A DNA stretch of 64,000 nucleotides, from positions 186,001 to 250,000 of the forward strand of contig NZ_SZVS01000006.1 in the NCBI RefSeq assembly GCF_007670255.1, written 5' to 3'. Position 1 is the first letter of the stretch. Each line of letters begins with the position of its first letter. Position numbers and translations under genes: made by a program. Positions 24,849-33,045 of this stretch are shown here, piece after piece. The notes below the pieces were generated by a model. The model ran no database searches and was not told the origin of the DNA. It saw nothing but the letters and a program-made list of their open reading frames with translations. This stretch comes from Paenarthrobacter nicotinovorans. GTDB lineage: Bacteria; Actinomycetota; Actinomycetes; Actinomycetales; Micrococcaceae.

Positions 24849-24879
24849 AGGGTGCCTCACCAATCGAGTTTCGTGGGTT

Positions 24880-24900
24880 ATCGGATGTAGGACGTCCGAT
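24880..24900. promoter_or_regulatory. Candidate GntR operator 1 (sialic acid operon)
   Basis: ATCGGA and TCCGAT are perfect inverted arms separated by nine bases (total 21), including ACATCCGAT when read on the minus strand. The motif lies downstream of the promoter boxes at 24913-24942. Confidence 0.5.
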
Positions 24901-24912
24901 GCTCGTAGTGAA

Positions 24913-24942
24913 ACTGTAAGGGCGGTCACAACGGAACGTCAA
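24913..24942 (-). promoter_or_regulatory. Promoter of the sialic acid operon
   Basis: TTGACG (24937-24942) and TACAGT (24913-24918), minus strand, with an 18-base spacer. The palindrome of operator 1 would be in the early transcribed region, about 13 bp past the -10, so repression by road-block fits. Confidence 0.55.
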
Positions 24943-25030
24943 GTGAGAAATGGAGCGCCGGGCCGTGCTTGGCTCCGGTAGAGGATGCCGCCTGCCGGGA
25001 AATTACGCACATGGCTATGAAGGAGGTGGG

Positions 25031-25048
25031 ACATCCGATATTGTATGT
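25031..25048. promoter_or_regulatory. Candidate GntR operator 2 (regulator side)
   Basis: ACATCCGATATTGTATGT is an imperfect palindrome sharing ACATCCGAT with operator 1. It lies upstream of the regulator start and may be used for self-repression. Confidence 0.4.
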
Positions 25049-25145
25049 TGCGAGCTACTCGTTCTGCAGCGGGCGCTATGCTCGCCTCAACATTAACACT
25101 GCGCCGCTACCACTTCCGGGACCGGTGCACGGCAAGGAGAAAGCC

Positions 25146-25874
25146 ATGACAACTTCCGGCGTGGTTCCGCAGGCGCGGTTCAGTGCACAGGCCCGGCTGC
25201 GTGCGTTGCAATCGGACATTATGGAACTGATCCTTGAACGGGAGCTCGAAGCCGGCGATCCCTTGCCTACGGAAAGTGAGCTGTCGGTAGCTCTCGGCGT
25301 GGGACGCAATACGCTGCGCGAGTCCTTGAAAGTGCTCCAGGCCCTGGGCGTCATCGAAATCCGCCACGGGTTCGGCATGTTCGTCGCCCCCAGCAACTTC
25401 GATGCCCTCGCCGACGGACTCACCTTCCGCGGCCGGTTGTCCCTCCGCCACCAAGGCCTCGAAGCGCTGCAGCTGGTTGACGTACGCCAAGCCCTTGAGT
25501 CCGGACTGATCGGTTCCTCCATCGACGTCATGACACCGGAGCAGTTGTCATCCATCGAAGAATCGGTCAAGCAGATGGAGGAGCTGGCAGCAGCCGGCGA
25601 GAACTTCGTCGCCGCCGATGCCGAGTTCCACCGCCGGCTTTTCGAACCCCTCAACAACGAGCTCCTCATCAATCTGATGGGCGTTTTCTGGAAGGTATAC
25701 CGGAAGATCCACGTCGAAATCGGCCCCGGCAACGAGGACCTGGTGAAGACTGCGACGATGCACCGCGACATTTACGCGGCCGTAGCCGCCGGCGACAAGG
25801 CCGCTGCCGCCGAACTGCTCAACCGGCACTTCGATGGCATCCGCCGCCGCATCAGCGAGGCCGTCGGCGAGTAG
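25146..25874 (+). CDS. FadR-type GntR regulator, NanR-like
   Basis: I take ATG 25146 (242 aa), preceded by AAGGAGAAAGCC; a frame 177 bases longer has no such site and runs through operator 2. The winged helix (about 18-85: L-P-T-E-S-E-L-S, G-V-G-R-N-T-L-R-E-S-L) is followed by an all-helical FCD domain with the metal-binding type residues D-x-x-F-H near 155 and H near 200 and 222. It is divergent from the sialic acid operon, so it is the likely repressor; the ligand is likely sialic acid or an intermediate. Confidence 0.88.
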   Translation: MTTSGVVPQARFSAQARLRALQSDIMELILERELEAGDPLPTESELSVALGVGRNTLRESLKVLQALGVIEIRHGFGMFVAPSNFDALADGLTFRGRLSLRHQGLEALQLVDVRQALESGLIGSSIDVMTPEQLSSIEESVKQMEELAAAGENFVAADAEFHRRLFEPLNNELLINLMGVFWKVYRKIHVEIGPGNEDLVKTATMHRDIYAAVAAGDKAAAAELLNRHFDGIRRRISEAVGE

Positions 25875-25901
25875 CGCACCCAACGCAAGGGCCGCCGTCG
25901 T

Positions 25902-25969
25902 ACCCAACTAGGGGACAGATAACGTTCCACTGGCACTTCAGTGGAGCATTATCTGTCCCCTACTTGGGT
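25902..25969. repeat. Palindromic repeat, family B, copy B1
   Basis: 68 bp. Outer 21-nt arms (ACCCAACTAGGGGACAGATAA and its inverse, one mismatch) enclose an inner CCACTG/CAGTGG stem. The right arm runs into the last three codons of the convergent tetR gene. Lies between two convergent genes. Confidence 0.8.
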
Positions 25970-26592
25970 GCGGCGCCACGCCAGCCCGCCACGAGCACCG
26001 AGCGCAGGTAGTCGTACCGGAAATCATTGATGTTTCCCAGGTCCGACAGGGCTGCGATCCTCTGGGGAAGCGCCGTGCCGGTGAGCGCGCCCACGCCGAA
26101 CATGTAGGCCCATTCATGGAATCCCTGCGGCTTGTTGGGCAGTGCCTTGCGCATCACCTGTATGAAGTCCCTTGCCATGGGGTCGAAGTATTCGGCCAGA
26201 ATGCCGCGTTCATGGGCGCCGGGATCGGAGGCCTCGCGGAGAACGAGCCGGGCGAACAGCTTCCCGTCTGCAGTCTCCTGGGCCTTCAGTGTTGGCATGA
26301 GGAAAGCGTCCACAATGCGTTCGACGGCGTCACTCGCCGAGGTCTCGACGGCCAGGACCTGCCGGCGGCGTTCTTCGTTGAGGTGCTGGTACCGGGCGAA
26401 GACCGCCCTGTAGAGCTCGAGCTTGGTGGCGAAGTGGTAGATGACCAGTGGCGCGGTGGTCCCGGTTTCCTCGGCTACCGCCCGCATGGTGGTGGCGTCA
26501 AAGCCCCGGTCCGCGAACATCCTTACCGCGACATCAAGGATCTGCTCCCGACGGCGCGTTCCCGCCGTATTCCCCTGCACTTCTGTGGACAT
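25960..26592 (-). CDS. TetR-family regulator of the MFS-cyclase-FAH operon
   Basis: A 210-aa regulator: helix-turn-helix at about 30-60 (A-T-T-M-R-A-V-A-E-E-T-G-T-T-A-P-L-V-I-Y-H-F), then a ligand-binding helical domain. Divergent from the MFS-cyclase-FAH genes, so a likely repressor of that operon, whose promoter has 19-bp direct repeats. The last codon and stop (K, TAG) lie in repeat B1. Ligand unknown, presumably an aromatic acid or its breakdown product. Confidence 0.88.
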   Translation of the reverse strand: MSTEVQGNTAGTRRREQILDVAVRMFADRGFDATTMRAVAEETGTTAPLVIYHFATKLELYRAVFARYQHLNEERRRQVLAVETSASDAVERIVDAFLMPTLKAQETADGKLFARLVLREASDPGAHERGILAEYFDPMARDFIQVMRKALPNKPQGFHEWAYMFGVGALTGTALPQRIAALSDLGNINDFRYDYLRSVLVAGWRGAAPK

Positions 26593-26626
26593 GGGTTCCA
26601 GCCTATAGCTCCTTGAGTGGCGACCG

Positions 26627-26655
26627 TTGACACAAACTGAATGGGTGTATAAATT
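26627..26655 (+). promoter_or_regulatory. Strong sigma-70-type promoter for the MFS operon
   Basis: TTGACA (26627-26632), 17 bases, TAAATT (26650-26655). Direct repeats of the pattern AAACTGAAYGRGTGT (from 26634 and 26668, 34 bp apart) cover the spacer and the early leader, and are candidate TetR sites. Confidence 0.65.
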
Positions 26656-26735
26656 CTATCCCACATGAAACTGAACGAGTGTCAAAGTTCTGTTTCGTTC
26701 CGGGCAACGTCGCCCGCTTCAGAAGGGATCTCCAC

Positions 26736-28058
26736 ATGAAACGTGGAACCAAGTGGTTCATTCTCATTGGGTCATTCGTCATCTACCTCTTCGATGCCCT
26801 CGAAATTGCCGTGCTGTCCTTCGCGCTCCCGGCCATCAGCAAGGACTTGGCGCTCACTCCGCTGGCAGGCGGATTGCTGGCCACCGCGACGCTGCTCGGC
26901 ATGGGCTGTTCCAGCGTGATCACAGGATGGCTGGCCGATAACCGCGGGCGACGGATCGCGCTCATCGTGTCCATGGCGGTGTTCGTCGCGCTGACCTCCG
27001 CCTTGTTTGTCGTGCCGAACTACGGCATCTTCGTGGCCCTCCGCTTTCTGGCGGGCATTGGACTTGGGGGAGTCTGGTCGGTCCTGTCCACCTACATCGT
27101 GGAAACCTGGCCGGCGCAGCAGCGCGGACGGGCGGTGGCTTTCGTGCTTGCCGCGTACCCGCTGGGTGGCGCGGGCGCAGCCCTCATCGCCGGCGTCTTC
27201 ATGCCTGACTGGCGGATGCTCTTCCTGGTCACGGGCTTGTCCGCGCTCGTGCCGCTGCTCATGGTGGTGTTCTTCTTCCCGGAATCCAAGGCATGGCTGG
27301 AAGAGCGCGCGGGGCAGCAAACACCCTCCGTCACCGTCAGGGAACTGTTCACCGGCAGCTACCGCCGTCGCACGATCGTCGCCACGCTGGTCGCAGTCTG
27401 CGCCTTCGTTGGTTTTTACGGGGCTTCAACATGGATGCCCAGCTACCTGGCTACCGAGCGCGGCCTTGATCCCCGCCAGGTCAGCCTCTTCATGACCATC
27501 CTCAACCTCGGCATGTTCGCCGGGTACATCGTGTTTGGCTGGATCGCGGACAGGATCGGCCGTCGCAACGCCATCATGCTCTCCCTGGCCGGCACCGGTT
27601 TGTTGATGCCGCTTTATGGGCTTGTCACCAACCAGGCTGTCCTGTTGTGGATGGGGCCTCTGTACGCCTTCTTCATGACGTTCGCAGGCCTGTTCGGCTC
27701 CTACCTCGGGGAACTGTACCCCACCAGGATCCGCACAACCGGCGCGGGTTTCTGCTTCAACATCGGCCGGGGCGTTGCGGCTTTCGCACCCCTGGCCATG
27801 GGCGGAATCGCCGCCTCCTGGGGATTCTCATCCGGGCTCATCCTCTCCGGCGCAGTTTTCCTGGCAGGCGGCGCCCTCATGCTCTTCCTGCCCCACACCC
27901 ACCGCGGCTCTTCCGCTGCCAACGCGGCAATCGAGCCCCACTTTCAGAAGGAGTCCGTCAACAATGCCTCACCTCATAGACCTGTCCGTCAGCCTCCGCG
28001 GCGGCATAGCCTCGGATCCGCCCGGGATGACCCCGGAGATCGAATATCTCACCCATAG
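26736..28058 (+). CDS. MFS transporter, aromatic-acid-type
   Basis: From ATG 26736 (440 aa), after GAAGGGATCTCC. The first 405 or so residues form twelve helices; the A-D-N-R-G-R-R motif between helices 2 and 3, and A-D-R-I-G-R-R in the second half, are those of the aromatic acid:H+ symporter group. The last about 32 residues run 95 bases into the next gene in another frame. It leads an operon with hydrolases of the cyclase and FAH families, so it probably imports their substrate. Confidence 0.88.
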   Translation: MKRGTKWFILIGSFVIYLFDALEIAVLSFALPAISKDLALTPLAGGLLATATLLGMGCSSVITGWLADNRGRRIALIVSMAVFVALTSALFVVPNYGIFVALRFLAGIGLGGVWSVLSTYIVETWPAQQRGRAVAFVLAAYPLGGAGAALIAGVFMPDWRMLFLVTGLSALVPLLMVVFFFPESKAWLEERAGQQTPSVTVRELFTGSYRRRTIVATLVAVCAFVGFYGASTWMPSYLATERGLDPRQVSLFMTILNLGMFAGYIVFGWIADRIGRRNAIMLSLAGTGLLMPLYGLVTNQAVLLWMGPLYAFFMTFAGLFGSYLGELYPTRIRTTGAGFCFNIGRGVAAFAPLAMGGIAASWGFSSGLILSGAVFLAGGALMLFLPHTHRGSSAANAAIEPHFQKESVNNASPHRPVRQPPRRHSLGSARDDPGDRISHP

Positions 28059-28749
28059 GGAAACTGCCAAAGACCTGGTGTCCTATTTTCCCGGACTGAC
28101 TGAAGGGGATCTGCCTACGGCGGAGGGCTGGGCCATTGAGCGCATCAATGCCACCACCCATACCGGTACACATCTGGATGCTCCGTATCACTATGCCTCC
28201 ACCATGGACGGTGGAGCGCGGGCCATCACCATTGACGAAGTTCCGCTGGAATGGTGCTTTGGGCGCGGAGTGAAGCTGGACTTCCGCCACTTCGAGGATG
28301 GTTACGTTGCCAGGGCCGACGACGTCGAGACCGAACTGCTGCGGGTGGGGCACCAGCTCGAGCCGGGAGACATTGTGGTGGTCAACACCGCGGCCGGCTC
28401 CCGGTACGGCTTCGACGACTATCTCAGCAAAGGCTGCGGGATGGGACGCGAAGCCACCCTCTACCTCACCAGCCGCGGCGTCCGGGTCACCGGCACCGAC
28501 GCCTGGAGTTGGGACGCCCCTTTCATCCACACGGCCAAGCGCTACGTTGAAACCGGTGACAGCTCGCTGATCTGGGAAGGCCACAAGGCCGGAAGGGAGA
28601 TCGGTTACTGCCACATCGAGAAACTGCACAACCTTGAGGCCCTGCCGGCCACGGGGTTCCGGATTTCCTGCTTCCCGGTGAAAATCCACGGAGCCTCCGC
28701 CGGATGGACCCGTGCGGTGGCGATTCTGGATGAGGGGGCGGGTGAATGA
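27964..28749 (+). CDS. Cyclase-family metal-dependent hydrolase
   Basis: ATG 27964 follows AAGGAG at a good distance, giving 261 aa. The metal-binding motif H-T-G-T-H-L-D-A-P-Y-H-Y (about 58-69) is that of the cyclase/kynurenine formamidase family. The substrate is unknown; formamides, lactones or cyclic amides are typical. The gene overlaps the MFS gene by 95 bases and the FAH gene by four, so the three are translationally coupled. Confidence 0.9.
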   Translation: MPHLIDLSVSLRGGIASDPPGMTPEIEYLTHRETAKDLVSYFPGLTEGDLPTAEGWAIERINATTHTGTHLDAPYHYASTMDGGARAITIDEVPLEWCFGRGVKLDFRHFEDGYVARADDVETELLRVGHQLEPGDIVVVNTAAGSRYGFDDYLSKGCGMGREATLYLTSRGVRVTGTDAWSWDAPFIHTAKRYVETGDSSLIWEGHKAGREIGYCHIEKLHNLEALPATGFRISCFPVKIHGASAGWTRAVAILDEGAGE

Positions 28750-29702
28750 AATTCTTCCGGTTAATGCTCGACGGCGTTCCCCGCCTTGGGCTGGCCAGTG
28801 CGGATTTGCTCTCTGGCCGGCTTTATCCGGAAGGGGTGGATGCGTTTGACGTGATTTCCCACCCCGGGATTACGGCCGATGGTGACTGTGTGGACTTTGC
28901 CGGAGCCGAGCTGCTGCCGCCCATTGACGTGTCCGCCATCCGTGACTTCATCACTTTCGAGCAGCACACGGAGGGCGCCTTGCGCTCAGTAGCCCCGGAG
29001 AAGGGTGTTCCAGACGCCTGGTACGAGGCGCCGTCGTTCTATTTCACCAATCCGCATGCGGCGATAGGCCATAACGCGACTGTTCCCATGGCGCCGGGCT
29101 CCCGGCAGTTCGATTTCGAGTTGGAGGTTGCGGCAGTCATAGGCACGGATGGGTTCAACCTCTCCGTGGAGGAGGCGGGAAATCACATCGCCGGCTACAT
29201 GATCCTCAACGACTGGTCGGCCCGGGATGTGCAGCGCGGCGAAATGACCGTCGGCCTGGGTCCAGCCAAAGGCAAGGACACGGCGACATCCCTGGGGCCG
29301 TTGTTCGTGACCAAGGACGAGCTGGAGGACGTAACCTCGGACGGGTTCCTGGATTTGTCCATGAGCGTCTCTGTAAATGGCAAGGTCCTTGCCACAGATT
29401 CTCTGGCCAACATGGCCTGGAACTTTGCTGAGCTGGTGTCCTATGCGAGTCGGGGAACCTGGGTTCGACGTGGCGACATCCTGGGGTCCGGAACCAGCGG
29501 CGGAGGCTGTCTTGCTGAATTCTGGGGTTGGTACGGGGCCGAGGCTCCGCCGGCCTTGGAACGGGACGACGTTGTGAGCCTGACGGTGGAACGGCTCGGA
29601 ACTCTGACCAACGTTGTGGGCGGCGCGTCTCCGGTGCACGGGATTCCCAAAGCCCGGAGGCGTTCCTATGTCCCGCCGATGCCGTTCGCCCCGCGCATCT
29701 AA
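28746..29702 (+). CDS. Fumarylacetoacetate hydrolase-family protein
   Basis: A 318-aa FAH-fold enzyme. Metal ligands are seen in D-F-E-L-E-V-A-A-V and in N-D-W-S-A-R-D; the C-terminal S-G-T-S-G-G-G loop is typical. Members cleave carbon-carbon bonds of beta-dicarbonyl acids or isomerise ring-cleavage products in aromatic degradation. The ATGA overlap places it last in the operon. No ring-opening dioxygenase is in the window, so the pathway is incomplete here. Confidence 0.9.
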   Translation: MKFFRLMLDGVPRLGLASADLLSGRLYPEGVDAFDVISHPGITADGDCVDFAGAELLPPIDVSAIRDFITFEQHTEGALRSVAPEKGVPDAWYEAPSFYFTNPHAAIGHNATVPMAPGSRQFDFELEVAAVIGTDGFNLSVEEAGNHIAGYMILNDWSARDVQRGEMTVGLGPAKGKDTATSLGPLFVTKDELEDVTSDGFLDLSMSVSVNGKVLATDSLANMAWNFAELVSYASRGTWVRRGDILGSGTSGGGCLAEFWGWYGAEAPPALERDDVVSLTVERLGTLTNVVGGASPVHGIPKARRRSYVPPMPFAPRI

Positions 29703-29712
29703 ACCCCCTCCC

Positions 29713-29780
29713 ACCCAACTGGGGGACAGCACCTGTCCTACTGAGCGCTCATAGGACCCTGTTCTGTCCCCTGGTTGGGT
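29713..29780. repeat. Palindromic repeat, family B, copy B2
   Basis: 68 bp, the same length as B1. Outer arms ACCCAACTGGGGGACAG (29713-29729) and inverse (29764-29780, two mismatches) match B1; the inner part is different but also palindromic (GTCCTA-c-TGAGCGCTCA-TAGGAC). Lies between the FAH gene and the convergent tRNA. Confidence 0.8.
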
Positions 29781-29792
29781 TTCGGGGGAAAC

Positions 29793-29828
29793 AAAAGACC
29801 CGCACCGGCGAACCGGTGCGGGTCTTGA
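29793..29828 (-). terminator. Terminator of the tRNA-Arg gene
   Basis: A 14-bp perfect stem (AAGACCCGCACCGG and its inverse) with a CGAA loop (plus strand); on the minus strand it ends in a T-run just after the tRNA. Confidence 0.85.
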
Positions 29829-29832
29829 TCTG

Positions 29833-29906
<74 letters not shown>

Positions 29907-30013
29907 ATTTCGTGTGATTCTCGGCGGTCTGTTTCTCTGACCCCCTCGAACCTCAATAAACTTTACAGAAGTTCATGTGAAGTTCCAAATCGAGAAGCTG
30001 TAATCTGCGCAAC

Positions 30014-30041
30014 TAGACCGGTCTACGTGACCTTAGTCACT
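30014..30041. promoter_or_regulatory. Palindromes upstream of pckG, including a CRP/GlxR-like site
   Basis: TAGACCGGTCTA (30014-30025) is a perfect 12-bp palindrome, followed directly by GTGA-6-TCAC (30027-30040), which fits the CRP/GlxR consensus core TGTGA-6-TCACA apart from its end bases. They lie about 150 bp upstream of pckG. cAMP or carbon-source control is inferred. Confidence 0.45.
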
Positions 30042-30190
30042 TAAATTCGGCCTTGGTAAATCGCGAACCTTGATTTCTAGGGGTTTTTACTTTTCGAGTA
30101 GGTGGATGTCCGATGTCTGACAGCGGAATGGTCTGGTCCGCGGCCCCTATCGTTTAGGACACACCACTGAACCCGAGGAAGGGAACCGCA

Positions 30191-32017
30191 ATGGGCGATC
30201 TGGCGCGACTGCCGCTGCTTGAGAAGGCACCTACTACGCATGCACGCCTGCTGGCCTGGGTTGAGGAAGTTGCCGAGCTGACTCAGCCGGACCGCATCCA
30301 CTGGGTTGATGGCAGCGAAGCAGAAAACACGAAGCTCACGGACGAACTCGTCGAAGCCGGAACGCTGAAGCGACTCAACCCGGAAACCTTCCCCAATTCC
30401 TTCGCAGCATTCTCCGACCCCGCTGATGTCGCCCGCGTGGAAGAGCAGACCTTCATCTGCTCCGAGAACGAACGCGATGCAGGCTTCACCAACAACTGGA
30501 TGGCTCCGGCCGAGATGAAGCAGAAGCTGCGCGGACTCTTCGCCGGTTCCATGCGTGGCCGCACCATGTACGTCATCCCGTTCGTCATGGGCCACCTTGA
30601 TGCAGAAGACCCCAAGTTCGGCGTTGAGATCACCGACTCCGCCTACGTCGTAGCCTCCATGCGCATCATGGCCCGCATCGGCACGGACGTCCTGGACCGC
30701 ATCACCCAGACCGATGCCTTCTTCGTTCCCGCCCTCCACTCGCTGGGCGCGCCGCTGGAACCCGGTCAGGCCGACGTCGCATGGCCTTGCAACCCGGACA
30801 AGTGGATCGTCCACTTCCCGGAAGAGCGCTCCATCTGGTCCTTCGGATCCGGCTACGGCGGCAACGCCCTGCTGGGCAAGAAGTGCTACGCGCTGCGCAT
30901 CGCCTCCGTCATGGCACGCGATGAGGGCTGGCTCGCCGAGCACATGCTCATCCTGAAGCTGACCTCCCCGGAGCAGAAGACCTACTACGTCTCCGCTGCG
31001 TTCCCGTCCGCCTGCGGAAAGACCAACCTGGCCCTGCTCGACCCCACCATCAAGGGCTGGAAGGTCGAGACTCTCGGCGACGACATCACCTGGATGCGCT
31101 TCGGCAAGGAAGGCGAGCTTCGTGCCGTCAACCCCGAGGCCGGCCTGTTCGGCGTCGCACCGGGCACGGGCTGGGGCACCAACCCCAACGCCATGCGCGC
31201 CATTGCCAAGGGCAACAGCATCTTCACCAACGTGGCACTGACCGACGACGGTGGCGTCTGGTGGGAAGGCATGACGGAGGAAACTCCTGCGCACCTGACC
31301 GACTGGCGCGGCGAGTCCTGGACACCGGACTCCGACACGCCTGCAGCCCACCCGAACTCCCGCTTCTGCACGCCGATCGACCAGATCGACATGCTGGCCG
31401 AGGAATACTTCAGCCCTGAGGGTGTGGAGCTGTCCGCGATCCTGTTCGGCGGCCGCCGCAAGACCACCATTCCGCTGGTCACCGAAGCACGCAGCTGGTC
31501 CAACGGCATCTTCATGGGTTCCACGCTGTCCTCGGAAACCACGGCTGCCGCTGCCGGCGCTGTCGGTGTTGTCCGCCGCGACCCCATGGCCATGCTGCCG
31601 TTCATCGGCTACGACGCAGGCGACTACCTGAACCACTGGGTCAACCTGTCCGCCAAGGCCAACCCGGAGCGTCTGCCGAAGATCTTCCTGGTCAACTGGT
31701 TCCGCCGCACCCCCGAGGGTGGCTTCGCGTGGCCCGGATTCGGCGACAACGCCCGCGTGCTCAAGTGGGCCATCGAGCGCCTTGAAGGCAAGGCAGACGC
31801 CGTGGAGACCCCGATCGGTTTCGTCCCGACCGGTGAATCCATCGACCTCGAAGGCTTGGACATGACTCCGGCCGAGGTTGAGTCCGCTGTTCGCGTCGAC
31901 GCCGAGGAGTGGTCAACCGAGCTGGCCTCCATCGAGGAATGGTTCGCCAACTTCGGCGAATCGCTCCCGGCGGCTCTGCAGTCCGAACTGGACGGTCTAA
32001 AGACCCGTCTGGGCTAG
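30191..32017 (+). CDS. pckG: Phosphoenolpyruvate carboxykinase (GTP)
   Basis: A 608-aa GTP-dependent PEPCK that makes PEP from oxaloacetate for gluconeogenesis. The kinase-1 loop is [10 protein letters not shown] at about 270-279, with the hyper-reactive Cys; F-G-G-R-R is at about 418-422, and D-x-x-W/D-D metal sites are present. Length is typical. The ATG follows GAGGAAGGGAACC. Single-gene unit ended by a large perfect hairpin. Confidence 0.97.
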   Translation: MGDLARLPLLEKAPTTHARLLAWVEEVAELTQPDRIHWVDGSEAENTKLTDELVEAGTLKRLNPETFPNSFAAFSDPADVARVEEQTFICSENERDAGFTNNWMAPAEMKQKLRGLFAGSMRGRTMYVIPFVMGHLDAEDPKFGVEITDSAYVVASMRIMARIGTDVLDRITQTDAFFVPALHSLGAPLEPGQADVAWPCNPDKWIVHFPEERSIWSFGSGYGGNALLGKKCYALRIASVMARDEGWLAEHMLILKLTSPEQKTYYVSAAFPSACGKTNLALLDPTIKGWKVETLGDDITWMRFGKEGELRAVNPEAGLFGVAPGTGWGTNPNAMRAIAKGNSIFTNVALTDDGGVWWEGMTEETPAHLTDWRGESWTPDSDTPAAHPNSRFCTPIDQIDMLAEEYFSPEGVELSAILFGGRRKTTIPLVTEARSWSNGIFMGSTLSSETTAAAAGAVGVVRRDPMAMLPFIGYDAGDYLNHWVNLSAKANPERLPKIFLVNWFRRTPEGGFAWPGFGDNARVLKWAIERLEGKADAVETPIGFVPTGESIDLEGLDMTPAEVESAVRVDAEEWSTELASIEEWFANFGESLPAALQSELDGLKTRLG

Positions 32018-32048
32018 ACCCCTTAGGAACAACGGCGTTCTTAAGTGC

Positions 32049-32098
32049 ACGACGGCGGCCCGTCACCTTTCGCTTGGAAGGTGACGGGCCGCCGTCGT
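32049..32098. terminator. Large perfect hairpin between pckG and the Rrf2 gene
   Basis: A 21-bp perfect stem (starting ACGACGGCGGCCCGTCACCTT) with an eight-base loop lies between convergent genes. There is no T-run, but the position suggests a bidirectional terminator or transcript-end barrier. Confidence 0.7.
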
Positions 32099-32107
32099 CA
32101 TGAAGCG

Positions 32108-32575
32108 CTATGGTGCCACGCTCATCCGGATCCCGGGCCGAAGCCCGATTGATTCGAACACCGGGTCCATTTGGCGGGCGTGGGGGAGTGATGAGATCAC
32201 GATGCCGTCCAACTCACGGTAGAAGGCCTCCCTGGCGCGGGTCATGGCATGGCGGAGTGCGCATTCGGTGATCAGGGGGCAGGCCTTGGCGGGCGACTGG
32301 CACTCGGCCGGGTCCTGGCGGCTGTCCAGGTGACGCAGGACCTGTCCGACCGTGGCTTGCCGCCCTGCGTCGTTCAGGCGGGATCCGCCGAGCCGACCCC
32401 GTTCGACGTTTATAAGTCCCAACGCGCGCAGGCGGACCATTGCCTTGCTGACGTGGTTGTAGGGAGTTCCCACGGCATCTGCCACCGCCTGCGTGGTCAG
32501 CAACGCACCGTCAGGAGCCGCGGCCAACACCATGAGGGCTCGAAGGCTCACATCTGCGAAGGCGTTGATTTTCAT
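32108..32575 (-). CDS. Rrf2-family regulator, NsrR-like
   Basis: A 155-aa regulator with an N-terminal winged helix (F-A-D-V-S-L-R-A-L-M-V-L and V-G-T-P-Y-N-H-V-S-K-A-M) and three cysteines spaced C-x6-C-x5-C (about 93-106), candidate Fe-S ligands. NsrR and IscR use x5-x5 or x7-x5 spacing, so this is close but not standard. It is last in an operon with a phosphohexomutase and two related unknown proteins, not near hmp or suf genes. NO or redox sensing is inferred from the cysteines. Confidence 0.85.
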   Translation of the reverse strand: MKINAFADVSLRALMVLAAAPDGALLTTQAVADAVGTPYNHVSKAMVRLRALGLINVERGRLGGSRLNDAGRQATVGQVLRHLDSRQDPAECQSPAKACPLITECALRHAMTRAREAFYRELDGIVISSLPHARQMDPVFESIGLRPGIRMSVAP

Positions 32576-32592
32576 GGGATCAGTCCGTCGGT

Positions 32593-33045
32593 CTAGTCCA
32601 CCCAGATGGATGGCTCGTGGGTATCCGGTTCCATGGGCGCGAAGTCGAATCCGTCTGTGCCGGGCACATAGGGGATGATGGCGGCCAGGACAGCCCCTTC
32701 ACGGTGTTCGGCCGCGCCGTGAATGCCGTCGGAGCCGTGTTCCGGCAAGCTGACATCGCTGACGATGGCTACCGCCCGGTATTCATCGCGGCCTTGGCGA
32801 AGCAGCTCGTGGAGGTCGGACAGCATTTGTCCGGCGTCCACTTGTCCATCCTCGTCAGGTTCACCCGGCGTGACCATGACAATCCGTAGTTCGCCATCGT
32901 TGGCCAGGGTGATGCCGAAGGGGAAGAAGCCGCCGTTCTGCTGAAGATGCTCCTGCGCCGTTCCAAGACCTGTGCCCAGTGTCTCCCGCAGTTCGCGGTC
33001 CTCAGCAGACTCTTCCGGGACGGCGCTGGACGTTTGATCACTCAT
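32593..33045 (-). CDS. Unknown 150-aa protein related to the upstream gene product
   Basis: ATG 33045 overlaps the previous stop as ATGA. The acidic protein (E-T-L-G-T-G-L-G-T-A-Q-E-H-L then F-F-P-F-G-I-T-L) resembles the second half of the 304-aa neighbour in order: a helix, F-x-P-F/Y-G-I-T, a short beta region, a helix, then V-S/T-D-V-x and a C-terminal beta strand. It has no signal peptide. A single copy of a domain that occurs twice in the neighbour; function unknown. Confidence 0.75.
   Translation of the reverse strand: MSDQTSSAVPEESAEDRELRETLGTGLGTAQEHLQQNGGFFPFGITLANDGELRIVMVTPGEPDEDGQVDAGQMLSDLHELLRQGRDEYRAVAIVSDVSLPEHGSDGIHGAAEHREGAVLAAIIPYVPGTDGFDFAPMEPDTHEPSIWVD

Noticed and set aside
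30077..31636. A 519-codon minus-strand frame opposite pckG
   Set aside because: Shadow of the conserved pckG gene; no family features and its start lies past any sensible promoter.
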